DNA of 64,000 nt from Haliea sp040221975 (GTDB taxonomy: Bacteria; Pseudomonadota; Gammaproteobacteria; Pseudomonadales; Halieaceae): assembly GCA_040221975.1 (NCBI GenBank), contig JAVJWR010000023.1, forward strand, positions 124,001 through 188,000, written 5' to 3'. Of this stretch, positions 50,666 to 59,302 are shown one piece after another (position 1 is the stretch's first letter; every line of letters begins with the position of its first letter). Under the pieces are notes generated by a model. The model saw only the letters and a program-made list of their open reading frames with translations. It ran no database searches and had not been told where the DNA came from. A program made the translations under genes and the position numbers.

Positions 50666-51294
50666 AGCAGCTCCAGCAGGCTGGGCAGCAGCCTGTCGAG
50701 GAGCAGGGGCTGCGCCTCGACGGTGGGGTGGATGCCGTCATCCTGCATCAGGCTGGCGTCGGTGGCGATACCGTCGAGAATAAACGGCAGTGCCCGGGCC
50801 CCGGTTGCCTCCGCCACAGCGGTAAAGCTGTCGCGAAATGCTGCAGTGTAGCGGGCGCCGTAGTTCGGCGGGATTTCCATCGCCAGCAGCAGCACCTCGG
50901 CGCCGGCGTCCTGGGCCAGCCGGGTCATGCTGGCAAGATTGTCGCGGATATTGGCCGGCGGGTAGCCGCGCAGGCCGTCATTGCCGCCGAGTTCGAGCAG
51001 CACAATCGCGGGCTCGTAGCGCGCCAGCAGGTCGGGCAGGCGGCGCAGGCCGCCGCCGGTGGTCTCGCCGCTGATGCTGGCATTGACCACCCGGTAATGG
51101 GGATGGCTGTCCTGCAGGTGTTCTTCCAGCAATGCTACCCAGCCCTGTTCCAGAGACATGCCATAGGCTGCGCTGATACTATCCCCGAGCACCAGCAGGG
51201 TTCGCGCTTGTCCGGCTGCCGCTGGCAGCGCCAGCAGGCCGCACAATCCGATAACGAGCGAGCTGCGTAACAGTGCGAAAAGGAATCGCTGCAT
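50662..51294 (-). CDS. tesA: TesA, periplasmic GDSL lysophospholipase/arylesterase
   Basis: A 210-residue SGNH hydrolase (thioesterase I, protease I, lysophospholipase L1). A signal peptide covers about residues 1-28. Block I is GDSIS, block III is GGND, and block V is DGIHP with the catalytic Asp-His. The ATG at 51294 shares bases with the divergent ybbA ATG (CATG), so the genes' start codons overlap. Its TGA overlaps bioA's GTG. The tesA-ybbA-ybbP arrangement is conserved in gammaproteobacteria. Confidence 0.92.
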   Translation of the reverse strand: MQRFLFALLRSSLVIGLCGLLALPAAAGQARTLLVLGDSISAAYGMSLEQGWVALLEEHLQDSHPHYRVVNASISGETTGGGLRRLPDLLARYEPAIVLLELGGNDGLRGYPPANIRDNLASMTRLAQDAGAEVLLLAMEIPPNYGARYTAAFRDSFTAVAEATGARALPFILDGIATDASLMQDDGIHPTVEAQPLLLDRLLPSLLELL

Positions 51295-51958
51295 GATCAA
51301 GGCTGAAAATCTCCAGAAACGTGTCCCCATGGCCGGGGGCGAGCTGGAGATACTGAAAGGGATCACACTGGAAATCAAGTCGGGGGAGTCGGTGGCGATC
51401 ATCGGCGCCTCGGGTTCGGGCAAATCCACCCTGCTGGGTCTGCTGGCGGGGCTGGACGAGGCCAGTGGTGGCCGGGTGGTGATCAATGACACCAATATCA
51501 GCGCCCTCGACGAGGATCAGCGCGCACTGTTTCGTGGTCGGGAAGTGGGCTTTGTGTTCCAGTCCTTCCAGTTGCTGCCGGCCCTGACCGCGCTGGAGAA
51601 TGTGATGCTGCCGCTGGAATTGCAGGGGCAGGCGGACGCCCGCAAGCAGGCCCGGCATTTCCTTGAGCGGGTCGGCCTCGGTCCGCGGATACACCACTAC
51701 CCGCGGCAGATGTCCGGCGGCGAACAACAGCGGGTCGCCATCGCCCGTGCCTTTGCCAACAGCCCGGCCATCCTCTTTGCCGACGAGCCCACCGGCAACC
51801 TGGACACGACCACCGGCAGCCATATCGTCGACCTGTTGTTCGAACTCAACCGGGAGCAGGGTACGACCCTGGTGCTGGTCACGCACGATCACGCCCTGGC
51901 GGCCCGCTGTCAGCACCGGTTCCGGCTCGATGCCGGTGCCCTGGTCGAAGGCGACTAG
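51293..51958 (+). CDS. ybbA: YbbA-type ABC transporter ATPase (LolD-like)
   Basis: A 221-residue ATPase of the MacB/LolD family. Walker A is GASGSGKST, the signature is MSGGEQQRVAIARA, Walker B is ILFADEPTG, and the H-loop is in 'LVTHDHAL'. It pairs with the permease directly downstream. AAAAGGA stands 9 bases before the ATG. The start codon overlaps that of divergent tesA. YbbA-YbbP are thought to act in membrane lipid or lipoprotein handling; the exact substrate is not proven. Confidence 0.93.
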   Translation: MIKAENLQKRVPMAGGELEILKGITLEIKSGESVAIIGASGSGKSTLLGLLAGLDEASGGRVVINDTNISALDEDQRALFRGREVGFVFQSFQLLPALTALENVMLPLELQGQADARKQARHFLERVGLGPRIHHYPRQMSGGEQQRVAIARAFANSPAILFADEPTGNLDTTTGSHIVDLLFELNREQGTTLVLVTHDHALAARCQHRFRLDAGALVEGD

Positions 51959-51961
51959 CCC

Positions 51962-54442
51962 GTGTTCATGACGGCGACCCGCATGCTGGCGCGGGACTGG
52001 CGCGGCGGCGAGCTGGGGGTGCTGATCGCGGCCCTGGTGCTGGCGGTGGCGGTGGTAGCTGGCATCAGCGCCTTCACTACTCGGCTCCAAACCGCGCTGG
52101 AGCAGGAGAGTCATCGCTTCCTGGCGGCAGACCGGGTGGTGCGCAGCGGCAGCGACATGCCTGCGGATTGGCTGGCAAAGGCGGACGAGTTGGGTCTGCA
52201 GACGGCACGGGTGCTGACCTTTCCCTCCATGGTCTACGCCGGTGACGAGGATATGGTGCTGGCTTCGGTCAAGGCGGTCACTGCCGCCTATCCGCTGCGC
52301 GGCGAGCTGCGTTACAGCGAACAGCCCTTCGGCACCGTGTTGAGCGCCAGCAGCGGCCCGGAGGCGGGGACGGTGTGGCTGGATTCACGGCTGTTCCCGC
52401 TGCTGGATGTGAGCATTGGCTCCCGGATCGCGGTTGGCGAGGCCGAGTTCACCGTGGCAGCGGCAGCCCGCACGGAGCCCGACCAGGGCGGGTCCTTTCT
52501 CGGCCTGGGCCCCAGGGTGCTGATGCACTACGACGATATCGCCGCTACCGGCGTGGTGCAGCCGGGCAGTCGGGTCGAGTATCGGCAACTGTACGCCAGT
52601 GACAATGCCGCAACGCTGGACCAATTGCTGGACTGGCTGCGGCCGCAGTTGCAGCCGGGGCAGCGCCTGCTGGACGTCAGCGATGGCCAGCCGGGCCTGG
52701 GGGAGGCGCTGCAGCGGGCAGAAAGCTTCCTGCTGCTGGCGGGTAGCCTTGGTGTCGTGCTGGCGGGAGTGGCGATTGCCCTGGCGGCGCGACGCTTCAG
52801 CGAACGTCACAATGATTATGTCGCCATCATGAAGAGCCTGGGCGCGACCTCCCGGGACATTACCCGGCTCTACGGCAGCAGCCTGTTGCTGTTGGGTCTC
52901 ATTGCCACCGTGCTGGGTTGCGGCCTCGGCTGGGCCCTGCAACAGAGCTTTTTCAGCCTGTTTGGCGAACAACTGCCGGTACAGCCAGGTCCCGCCGGGC
53001 TGCGCCCCTACGGCATTGGTGCTGCGACCGCCCTGGTGTGCCTGCTGTGCTTTGCCTGGCCGCCCCTGCGGCGCCTGAGCCTGGCCAGTCCGCTGCGGGT
53101 TCTGCGCCGGGACATGCCGTCGGAGCAGCGCCGCACGCTGACCGACTACGCGATCGGCCTGGCCGCGGTCAGTGGCCTGATGTGGTGGTACAGCGGCGAC
53201 TGGATGCTGACCGCGGCGGTGCTGGCGGGGCTGGCGGCGACGGTGGTGCTGGGGCTGGTGCTGGCTCTCACCCTGTTGCGGGGTGGGCGCCTGGTGGGCA
53301 TGAGCGCAGGCAGTGTCTGGCGCCTGGCCTTTGCCGGCCTGCAGCGGCGCGGCACCGCCAATGCCCTGCAGGTAGTGATTTTTGCCATGGCGATCATGCT
53401 GCTGCTGGTGCTGTTGCTGGTGCGAACCTCGCTTATTGACGCCTGGCAGACCCAGCTGCCCGAGGATACTCCCAACCACTTCGCCCTCAATATTGCCCCC
53501 GAGGAAGTGCAGGCAGTGGAGCAGATGCTGCGGGCCCGGGACGTGCCCGGGGCCACGCTCTCGCCGATGATTCGCGGCCGTATTCTCAGTGTCAACGGCG
53601 CAGATCTGCCGCGGCGGGAAGAGGCAGAGGAGGAGGGGCGGCGCCAGCGCGAGGCCAACTTTACCTGGTCCGACCAGCTGCCCGCGAACAATACCTTGTT
53701 ACAGGGGGAGTGGTGGGCATCCCGCAGCGACGCCAGGGAGGTCTCGCTGGAACGCGAGTTTGCCGAGCGTTTTGGCGTCACTCTCGGTGACCGCATCGGT
53801 TTCCAGGTAGGGTCCGAGCCCTTCGAGGCCACGGTGACCAGCATTCGCGAAATTGACTGGCAGTCCTTCAATCCCAATTTCTGGCTGGTGTTCCCGCCGC
53901 GATTGCTGGCGCCCTATCCGGCGACTTTCATGACCAGTTTTTATCTGGAGCCGGAGCAGAAGCCGTTCTTAAACCAGTTCATTCGCCGCTTCCCCACGGT
54001 GTCGGTGATCGAGATGGACGTGGTGGTGGCGCAGGTCCGCGGCATTGTCAGCCAGGTGTCGGCGGCGGTGGAACTGGTGCTGGGCGTGATCATGGTGGCC
54101 GGTGCCCTGGTGCTGGTGGCCGGGGTCCAGGCCAGCGTCGATGCGCGCATGCACGAGAGCTCCATCCTCCGCGCTCTGGGTGCGCGCCGGCGCCTGGTGC
54201 TGGGCGGTCTGCTGATCGAGTTTGCTGCCATGGGGCTGTTCGCGGGCCTGCTGGCCACGGTCGCGGCGGAACTGTCCGTCTACATTCTGCAGGCGCAGGT
54301 GATGGGCATGCAGTACGCACCCTCGCCCTGGGTGTGGCCGGTGGGGATAGTGGTGGGCACGGTGCTGATCGCCGCACTCGGTGTATTCAGCTGCCGCAAG
54401 GTGGTGTCCAGCCCCCCGCTGGCGGTATTGCGGGAACTCTGA
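51962..54442 (+). CDS. ybbP: YbbP-type ABC transporter permease (FtsX-like)
   Basis: An 826-residue inner-membrane protein with a first membrane helix (about 18-38), a periplasmic domain, membrane clusters near 245-385 and 400-500, another periplasmic domain, then three final helices with the FtsX/LolCE pattern (LGARRRLVLGGLLIEF). It forms an ABC transporter of MacB type with YbbA and may extract or move a lipid or lipoprotein. I use GTG at 51962, three bases after the ATPase stop; an ATG at 51968 would remove two residues. Full length for the family. Confidence 0.92.
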   Translation: MFMTATRMLARDWRGGELGVLIAALVLAVAVVAGISAFTTRLQTALEQESHRFLAADRVVRSGSDMPADWLAKADELGLQTARVLTFPSMVYAGDEDMVLASVKAVTAAYPLRGELRYSEQPFGTVLSASSGPEAGTVWLDSRLFPLLDVSIGSRIAVGEAEFTVAAAARTEPDQGGSFLGLGPRVLMHYDDIAATGVVQPGSRVEYRQLYASDNAATLDQLLDWLRPQLQPGQRLLDVSDGQPGLGEALQRAESFLLLAGSLGVVLAGVAIALAARRFSERHNDYVAIMKSLGATSRDITRLYGSSLLLLGLIATVLGCGLGWALQQSFFSLFGEQLPVQPGPAGLRPYGIGAATALVCLLCFAWPPLRRLSLASPLRVLRRDMPSEQRRTLTDYAIGLAAVSGLMWWYSGDWMLTAAVLAGLAATVVLGLVLALTLLRGGRLVGMSAGSVWRLAFAGLQRRGTANALQVVIFAMAIMLLLVLLLVRTSLIDAWQTQLPEDTPNHFALNIAPEEVQAVEQMLRARDVPGATLSPMIRGRILSVNGADLPRREEAEEEGRRQREANFTWSDQLPANNTLLQGEWWASRSDAREVSLEREFAERFGVTLGDRIGFQVGSEPFEATVTSIREIDWQSFNPNFWLVFPPRLLAPYPATFMTSFYLEPEQKPFLNQFIRRFPTVSVIEMDVVVAQVRGIVSQVSAAVELVLGVIMVAGALVLVAGVQASVDARMHESSILRALGARRRLVLGGLLIEFAAMGLFAGLLATVAAELSVYILQAQVMGMQYAPSPWVWPVGIVVGTVLIAALGVFSCRKVVSSPPLAVLREL

Positions 54443-54459
54443 CCCGCGCACCGGTTCGT

Positions 54460-54520
54460 GATCGCCCGCGGAGCGGGCTCCTACCCTGTGGGAGCGCACT
54501 CCGTGCGCGATCGCCCGCGG
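54460..54520. repeat. REP-like inverted pair (BIME-like)
   Basis: Two palindromic units lie back to back. The first, 54460-54484, has the core GCCCGCGGAGCGGGC and is the exact inverted form of 14754-14777 over 24 bases. The second, 54488-54520, begins GTGGGAGCGCACTCCGTGCG and can also fold. The spacing and opposite orientation resemble bacterial interspersed mosaic elements. It lies after ybbP, between convergent genes. The rest of the 150-base gap to 54592 has nothing else I can name. Confidence 0.75.
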
Positions 54521-54592
54521 ACAAGGTGAATGGTCGCGCAGCGGACAGAGAGGGTGGCCTGGGCCAGCGGGCTCCTGCATGAAAACCTGCCC

Positions 54593-55219
54593 TCAGGGAG
54601 CGGCGGCGTGGCTGCTGATACCCGTGATGAAGGTCTGCACCCCGAGCTCTACCTGCCGGGGCAGGTCGATGTGACGCTGGAACAGTTCCGGTGCATCCAC
54701 CAGCAGGGTGGCTAGGCCGTGGATGCCGGCCCAGGCGGCGTTGGTGAGATAGGCGAGGTCCTGCTGCCGGAAAATGCCCTGTTCGATACCGCGGCGGAGG
54801 ATGGACTGTACCTGCTGGAAGGTGTCGCGGCTCGCCTCGCGCAATTCCGGCTGGGAATCCGGGTGTACGGAAGGGCCAAACATGAGTTTGAACATCTGCG
54901 GATACCGGCCCGCGTACGCGACATAGGCATGGGCCAGGGCCTGCAGCTGCTCTCGCGGGGATTCCCCGGTCGCAGCGGCGGCCTCGCGCAGGCTGGACAG
55001 GAGGCGACGATAGCCGACGGCGGCCATGGCGGCCAGCAAGTCGCTTTTGTCGCTGAAGTGGCGGTAGGGCGCGGTCTGGGACACGCCGATCCCGCGGGCC
55101 AGTGCCCGCAGGCTCAACGCTTCCGCACCCCGGATCTCCAGTTCGTCTACCGCCGTGTCCAGCAGCTCTGCTCGCAGGTTGCCGTGGTGATAGCTTTTGT
55201 GTCCGGCCGCTTGCCTCAC
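54593..55219 (-). CDS. TetR/AcrR-family regulator with WHG-type ligand domain
   Basis: A 208-residue transcriptional regulator. The N-terminal TetR helix-turn-helix spans about residues 18-60 (ALARGIGVSQTAPYRHFSDKS), and the C-terminal part 'WAGIHGLATLLVD' is the WHG domain that binds a ligand in this subgroup. The first residues (HKSYHHGNLRAELL) are typical of WHG regulators. Its targets cannot be read here; the gene follows mdh on the same strand by 12 bases, possibly one transcript. Confidence 0.9.
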   Translation of the reverse strand: MRQAAGHKSYHHGNLRAELLDTAVDELEIRGAEALSLRALARGIGVSQTAPYRHFSDKSDLLAAMAAVGYRRLLSSLREAAAATGESPREQLQALAHAYVAYAGRYPQMFKLMFGPSVHPDSQPELREASRDTFQQVQSILRRGIEQGIFRQQDLAYLTNAAWAGIHGLATLLVDAPELFQRHIDLPRQVELGVQTFITGISSHAAAP

Positions 55220-55231
55220 GCCGTGCCGCCC

Positions 55232-56212
55232 CTAGGGCAGCAGGTGCTGGACTGCGTCCCGCTCCTCGGCCAGTTCCTGTTCCGTCGCCTGCATTTTCCC
55301 GCGGCTGAAGTCGCCGACCTCGACGTCCTGGACGATTTCCCAGTTACCGTTGTTGCAGCGGCAGGGGAAGGAGTAAATCAGGCCTTTGGCAATGCCGTAG
55401 GAGCCGTCCGAATAGACACCCATGGACACCCAGTCGTCGCCCTCGGTACCCAGCGCCCAGGAGCGCATGTGGTCGATGGCAGCATTCGCCGCTGACGCAG
55501 CGGAGGAGGCACCGCGGGCCTTGATGATCGCTGCGCCACGTTGCTGCACGGTAGGAATGAAATCGTTTTCGTACCAGCTCTGGTCGACCAGGGCGATGGC
55601 CTTCTCGCCACTGACTTCGGCGTTGAACAGGTCCGGGTACTGGGTGGCGGAGTGGTTGCCCCAGATAGTCATTTTGGTGACGTCGTTGACGGTCTTGCCG
55701 GTCTTCCGGGCGATCTGGCTCATGGCGCGATTGTGATCCAGCCGCGTCATCGCGGTAAAATTGCGGGGGTTGATGTCCGGTGCGTTGCGCTGGGTGATCA
55801 GGGCATTGGTGTTGGCGGGATTGCCCACCACCAGCACCTTGATATTGCGACTGGCGTGGGCGTCGATGGCCTTGCCCTGCACCGAGAAGATCGCGGCGTT
55901 GGCTTCCAGCAGGTCCTTGCGCTCCATGCCCGGGCCGCGTGGGCGCGCGCCGACCAGCAGGGCGTAATCGGCATCCTTGAAAGCGACGTTCGGGTCGTCG
56001 GTGCAGATAATGTCGGACAACAGCGGAAACGCGCAGTCATCCAGCTCCATCCTGACGCCGTTGAGGGCTTCCATTGCCGGGGTGATGTCCAGCAGCTGCA
56101 GGATAACCGGCTGGTCTTCGCCCAGCATGTTGCCGGCGGCAATACGGAACAGCAGCGCATAGCCAATCTGGCCGGCAGCGCCGGTAACGGTCACTCGTAC
56201 GGGTGCTTTCAT
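55232..56212 (-). CDS. mdh: Malate dehydrogenase, type 2
   Basis: A 326-residue NAD-dependent malate dehydrogenase of the citric acid cycle. The nucleotide-binding loop is TGAAGQIGYALL, arginines for substrate are in 'GARPRGPGMERKD', and the catalytic histidine is in 'IWGNHSATQYPD'. This is the cytosolic-type (type 2) MDH common in many bacteria. The ATG follows GAGGATTCTCTCCCG. It is divergent from ttcA, separated by about 130 bases. Confidence 0.96.
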   Translation of the reverse strand: MKAPVRVTVTGAAGQIGYALLFRIAAGNMLGEDQPVILQLLDITPAMEALNGVRMELDDCAFPLLSDIICTDDPNVAFKDADYALLVGARPRGPGMERKDLLEANAAIFSVQGKAIDAHASRNIKVLVVGNPANTNALITQRNAPDINPRNFTAMTRLDHNRAMSQIARKTGKTVNDVTKMTIWGNHSATQYPDLFNAEVSGEKAIALVDQSWYENDFIPTVQQRGAAIIKARGASSAASAANAAIDHMRSWALGTEGDDWVSMGVYSDGSYGIAKGLIYSFPCRCNNGNWEIVQDVEVGDFSRGKMQATEQELAEERDAVQHLLP

Positions 56213-56340
56213 CGGGAGAGAATCCTCAGCGGTCGGGTGGATAGGGATTGCGGGGTCGACATTGTCGAGTTAAACGGGTGAAAAAACAACCCGCTGCCTG
56301 TAAAATGCGCAGCCACACAGGTACCCGAAGCAGGCAGGTC

Positions 56341-57183
56341 GTGCGCGAACTTTCCCGGAAAGAAAGGCTGGAATTCAACAAGTTGCAGAAGCGCTTGCGG
56401 CGCAATGTGGGCAATGCCATCGCCGACTACAACATGATCGAGGCCGGTGACCGGATCATGGTCTGTTTGTCAGGGGGCAAGGATTCCTATGCCATGCTGG
56501 ATGTGCTGATGGCGCTGCGGATCAGCGCGCCCATCGACTTCGAGCTGGTGGCCGTGAACCTCGACCAGAAACAGCCCGGGTTCCCTGAAGACGTGTTGCC
56601 CGCCTACCTGGAGCAGCTGGATATTCCCTGGTACATCCTGGAAAAGGATACCTACAGCATCGTGCGCGAGGTCATCCCCGAGGGCAAGACCACCTGTGGC
56701 CTCTGCTCGCGCCTGCGCCGCGGCAGCCTGTATGGCTTCGCCCAGGATATCGGCGCAAGCAAGATCGCGCTGGGCCACCACCGCGACGATATTGTCGAAA
56801 CCCTGTTCCTGAACATGTTCTTCGGCGGCAGCCTGAAGGCGATGCCGCCGAAGCTGCTCTCCGACGACGGGCGCAACGTGGTGATCCGACCGATGGCCTT
56901 CTGCAAGGAGAAGGATCTGGTGGCCTACGCTGATTACAAAGCCTTCCCTATCATCCCCTGCAACCTCTGCGGCTCCCAGGAGAACCTGCAGCGGGTGCAG
57001 ATCAAGCAGATGCTCAAGGACTGGGAGCGCCAGTATCCGGGGCGCACAGAAACCATATTTCGCAGCATCTGCAATGTCGCCCCCTCGCAGCTGGCCGACA
57101 CCGCGCTGTTTGACTTCAGCAAGCTGCGCGTCGAGGTCGACCAGGACCTGCACTTGCCCGCTATCCGCGTAGTCAATCTCTAG
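56341..57183 (+). CDS. ttcA: TtcA, tRNA 2-thiocytidine-32 synthetase
   Basis: A 280-residue PP-loop enzyme that thiolates C32 of some tRNAs. The PP-loop is SGGKDS, the cysteine pair for the 4Fe-4S cluster is CGLC with another cysteine in 'PCNLCGS', and 'NKLQKRLRRNVG' is the typical start. I use the GTG at 56341 because it gives a length close to the E. coli enzyme; ATG at 56305 or 56248 would add 12 or 31 residues. A TAAAAT at 56301 could be a -10 element. Its TAG overlaps ccmA's GTG by one base. Confidence 0.93.
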   Translation: MRELSRKERLEFNKLQKRLRRNVGNAIADYNMIEAGDRIMVCLSGGKDSYAMLDVLMALRISAPIDFELVAVNLDQKQPGFPEDVLPAYLEQLDIPWYILEKDTYSIVREVIPEGKTTCGLCSRLRRGSLYGFAQDIGASKIALGHHRDDIVETLFLNMFFGGSLKAMPPKLLSDDGRNVVIRPMAFCKEKDLVAYADYKAFPIIPCNLCGSQENLQRVQIKQMLKDWERQYPGRTETIFRSICNVAPSQLADTALFDFSKLRVEVDQDLHLPAIRVVNL

Positions 57184-57815
57184 TGGATCACGCGGCAAGT
57201 GCGGGCGAGACCCCTGGCGGGGCGCTGCTGGAAGCCGAGAGTCTGGGCCTGGAGCGAGGTGGACGCCAGCTGTTCAGTGATATCGACCTGCAACTGGGCC
57301 CCGGTGAGCTGGTGCAAATCGAGGGTGCCAACGGCGCCGGCAAGACCAGCCTGCTGCGCATTCTGGCGGGGCTTTCCCGCTACGGGTACAGCGGTCGTGT
57401 CAGCCGCCATGCCCAGCAGCTGTTCCTCGGACACCACAGCGCGGTCAAGGGCCTTCTGACCCCGCGCGAGAACCTCGCCTGGCACATAGCCGGCGAGGCC
57501 GAATTCAGCGCCGGGGAAATTGACCAGGCGCTGGCGGCGGTAGGCCTTTACGGCTACGAGGACGTGCCCAGCCACGCACTGTCGGCCGGGCAGCAGCGGC
57601 GCGTCAACCTGGCCCGCCTCTATCTCTCCCGGGCTCCGCTGTGGCTGCTGGATGAGCCCTTCACGGCAATAGACCGCGGCGGTGTCGCCGAACTGGAGGC
57701 GCGCCTGGCCCTGCATCTGGCTGCCGGTGGTTCAGTGTTGTTGACCTCCCACCAGCAGGTGGCGGTGCCTTACCCGCTGCTGCGGCTGGACCTGGCCACG
57801 GGCCTGTTGCAATGA
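57183..57815 (+). CDS. ccmA: CcmA, cytochrome c maturation ABC ATPase
   Basis: A 210-residue ATPase of the haem-handling CcmABCD complex. Walker A is GANGAGKTS, the signature is LSAGQQRRVNLARL, and Walker B is LWLLDEPFTAID. It drives release of holo-CcmE from CcmC-CcmD. It begins with GTG overlapping the ttcA stop (TAGTG) and its TGA overlaps the ccmB ATG, so it starts the ccm operon here, possibly on ttcA transcripts. Confidence 0.95.
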   Translation: MDHAASAGETPGGALLEAESLGLERGGRQLFSDIDLQLGPGELVQIEGANGAGKTSLLRILAGLSRYGYSGRVSRHAQQLFLGHHSAVKGLLTPRENLAWHIAGEAEFSAGEIDQALAAVGLYGYEDVPSHALSAGQQRRVNLARLYLSRAPLWLLDEPFTAIDRGGVAELEARLALHLAAGGSVLLTSHQQVAVPYPLLRLDLATGLLQ

Positions 57816-58498
57816 GGGCCGCCGGCAGCGCCGCGTTCTGTGGCCGCCTGCTGCGGCGGCAGCTGGTCCTGGGCCTGCGTCGGCCGGTGGAGATCGGCAA
57901 CCCGCTTCTGTTTTTTGCCATGGTTATTGTCCTGTTTCCGCTGGGCCTGGGACCGGCACCGGACACCCTGGCTGCCTTTGCCCCCGGCATTCTCTGGATC
58001 GTGGCCCTGTTGTCGAACCTGCTCACCTCCGAGGCCGTGTTTCGCGGGGACTTCGAAGATGGCAGTCTCGAGCAGCTGCTGTTGGCGCCACAGCCCCTGT
58101 ACCTGTCCGTGCTGGCCTATGTGCTGGCGCACTGGCTGTTGACCGGGTTCCTGCTGGGGCTGCTGTCGCCCCTGTTCGCACTGATGCTGGGGCTGGATGT
58201 GGCCGCGATTCCGGCCCTGGCGGGCAGCCTGCTGTTGGGCACGGCGGTGCTCAGCCTGGTCGGCGGGATCGGCGGTGCGCTCACGGTCGGGCTGCAGCGC
58301 GGTGGCATGCTGATCTCCCTGCTCATCCTGCCGTTCTACATGCCGGTGCTGATCTTCGGCAGCGGGGCAGTGCAGGCAGCACTGGCGGGAGTCCCGGCCG
58401 CACCTTACCTGGCCATTCTCGGGGCCATGCTCTGCATGGCGGTGGCACTGGCGCCGCTGGCGATCGCCGCCGGTCTGCGTATCAGCGTCGACACCTGA
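57812..58498 (+). CDS. ccmB: CcmB, haem exporter permease
   Basis: A 228-residue inner-membrane protein with six hydrophobic helices, partner of CcmA in the Ccm ABC complex. Typical sequences are 'RGDFEDGSLEQLLL' and 'LPFYMPVLIFGSGAV'. The ATG overlaps the ccmA stop (ATGA). The next gene, ccmC, lies after a 57-base gap, the only sizeable break in the ccm block, and that gap contains a promoter-like sequence. Confidence 0.95.
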   Translation: MRAAGSAAFCGRLLRRQLVLGLRRPVEIGNPLLFFAMVIVLFPLGLGPAPDTLAAFAPGILWIVALLSNLLTSEAVFRGDFEDGSLEQLLLAPQPLYLSVLAYVLAHWLLTGFLLGLLSPLFALMLGLDVAAIPALAGSLLLGTAVLSLVGGIGGALTVGLQRGGMLISLLILPFYMPVLIFGSGAVQAALAGVPAAPYLAILGAMLCMAVALAPLAIAAGLRISVDT

Positions 58499-58518
58499 GC
58501 GATTTCCGCCGATTCACA

Positions 58519-58546
58519 TTGTTCGGCGCCCGGGTCGCTGTATAAT
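58519..58546 (+). promoter_or_regulatory. Candidate internal promoter before ccmC
   Basis: TTGTTC (58519-58524) and a perfect TATAAT (58541-58546) are 16 bases apart, followed by a GC-rich discriminator (TGCGCGCC). The expected transcription start, about base 58553, is within a few bases of the ccmC ATG at 58556, so the message would be leaderless or nearly so. It lies in the only gap in the operon. Confidence 0.5.
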
Positions 58547-58555
58547 TGCGCGCCT

Positions 58556-59302
58556 ATGTGGTCACTCTTCCATAAGTTTGGTTCTCCTCCCTGGCTCTAT
58601 CGCCTGTCCGGGTCCATTCTGCGTTGGCTGTTGCCCATCACCATCATCGCACTGGTGGTCGGGGCGGTGTGGGGCGTCCTGTTCACGCCACCCGATTTCC
58701 GCCAGGGCAACAGCTACCGCATTATCTACATCCACGTGCCGGCGGCGGTGGTCGCCCTGGCCGGCTACTATGTGATGGCCATTGCCGGTGCGGTCAGCCT
58801 GATCTGGCGGATGAAAATGGCGGACGTCGCCATGCGTGCCTGTGCCCCGATCGGTGCCGCCCTGACCTTTGTCGCCCTGGTGACCGGCAGCATCTGGGGC
58901 AAGCCGACCTGGGGGACCTGGTGGGTGTGGGACGCCCGCATCACGTCCATGCTGATCCTGTTCTTTCTCTATCTCGGGGTTGTCGCCCTGTATGAGGCTT
59001 ACGAGAACAAGGAACTGGCAGCCAAGGCCTGTGCGGTATTGAGTCTGGTCGGCACAGTGAACATTCCCATCATTTACAAGTCTGTAGACTGGTGGTACAG
59101 CCTGCACCAGCCGGCTTCGATCAAATTTACCGGGGGCACGACCATTGATCCGAGCATGCTCTACCCGCTGCTGTTCATGATCATTGCCTTCTATGCGCTG
59201 TTTACCTGTGCACTGCTGATGAACATGCGAGCTGAGATATTGCAGCGCGAACAACGAACGGCCTGGGTCAGGCGGTTGGCGGGGGCGGGAGAGCCGGACT
59301 GA
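58556..59302 (+). CDS. ccmC: CcmC, haem delivery to CcmE
   Basis: A 248-residue, six-helix inner-membrane protein of the haem-handling WWD family. The WWD region reads 'WGKPTWGTWWVWDAR', with flanking histidine candidates in 'IYIHVPAA' and 'SLHQPASI'. It loads haem onto CcmE. No ribosome site is visible directly upstream, which agrees with a nearly leaderless start from the TATAAT upstream or with coupling to ccmB. The stop shares bases with the ccmD start. Confidence 0.95.
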   Translation: MWSLFHKFGSPPWLYRLSGSILRWLLPITIIALVVGAVWGVLFTPPDFRQGNSYRIIYIHVPAAVVALAGYYVMAIAGAVSLIWRMKMADVAMRACAPIGAALTFVALVTGSIWGKPTWGTWWVWDARITSMLILFFLYLGVVALYEAYENKELAAKACAVLSLVGTVNIPIIYKSVDWWYSLHQPASIKFTGGTTIDPSMLYPLLFMIIAFYALFTCALLMNMRAEILQREQRTAWVRRLAGAGEPD

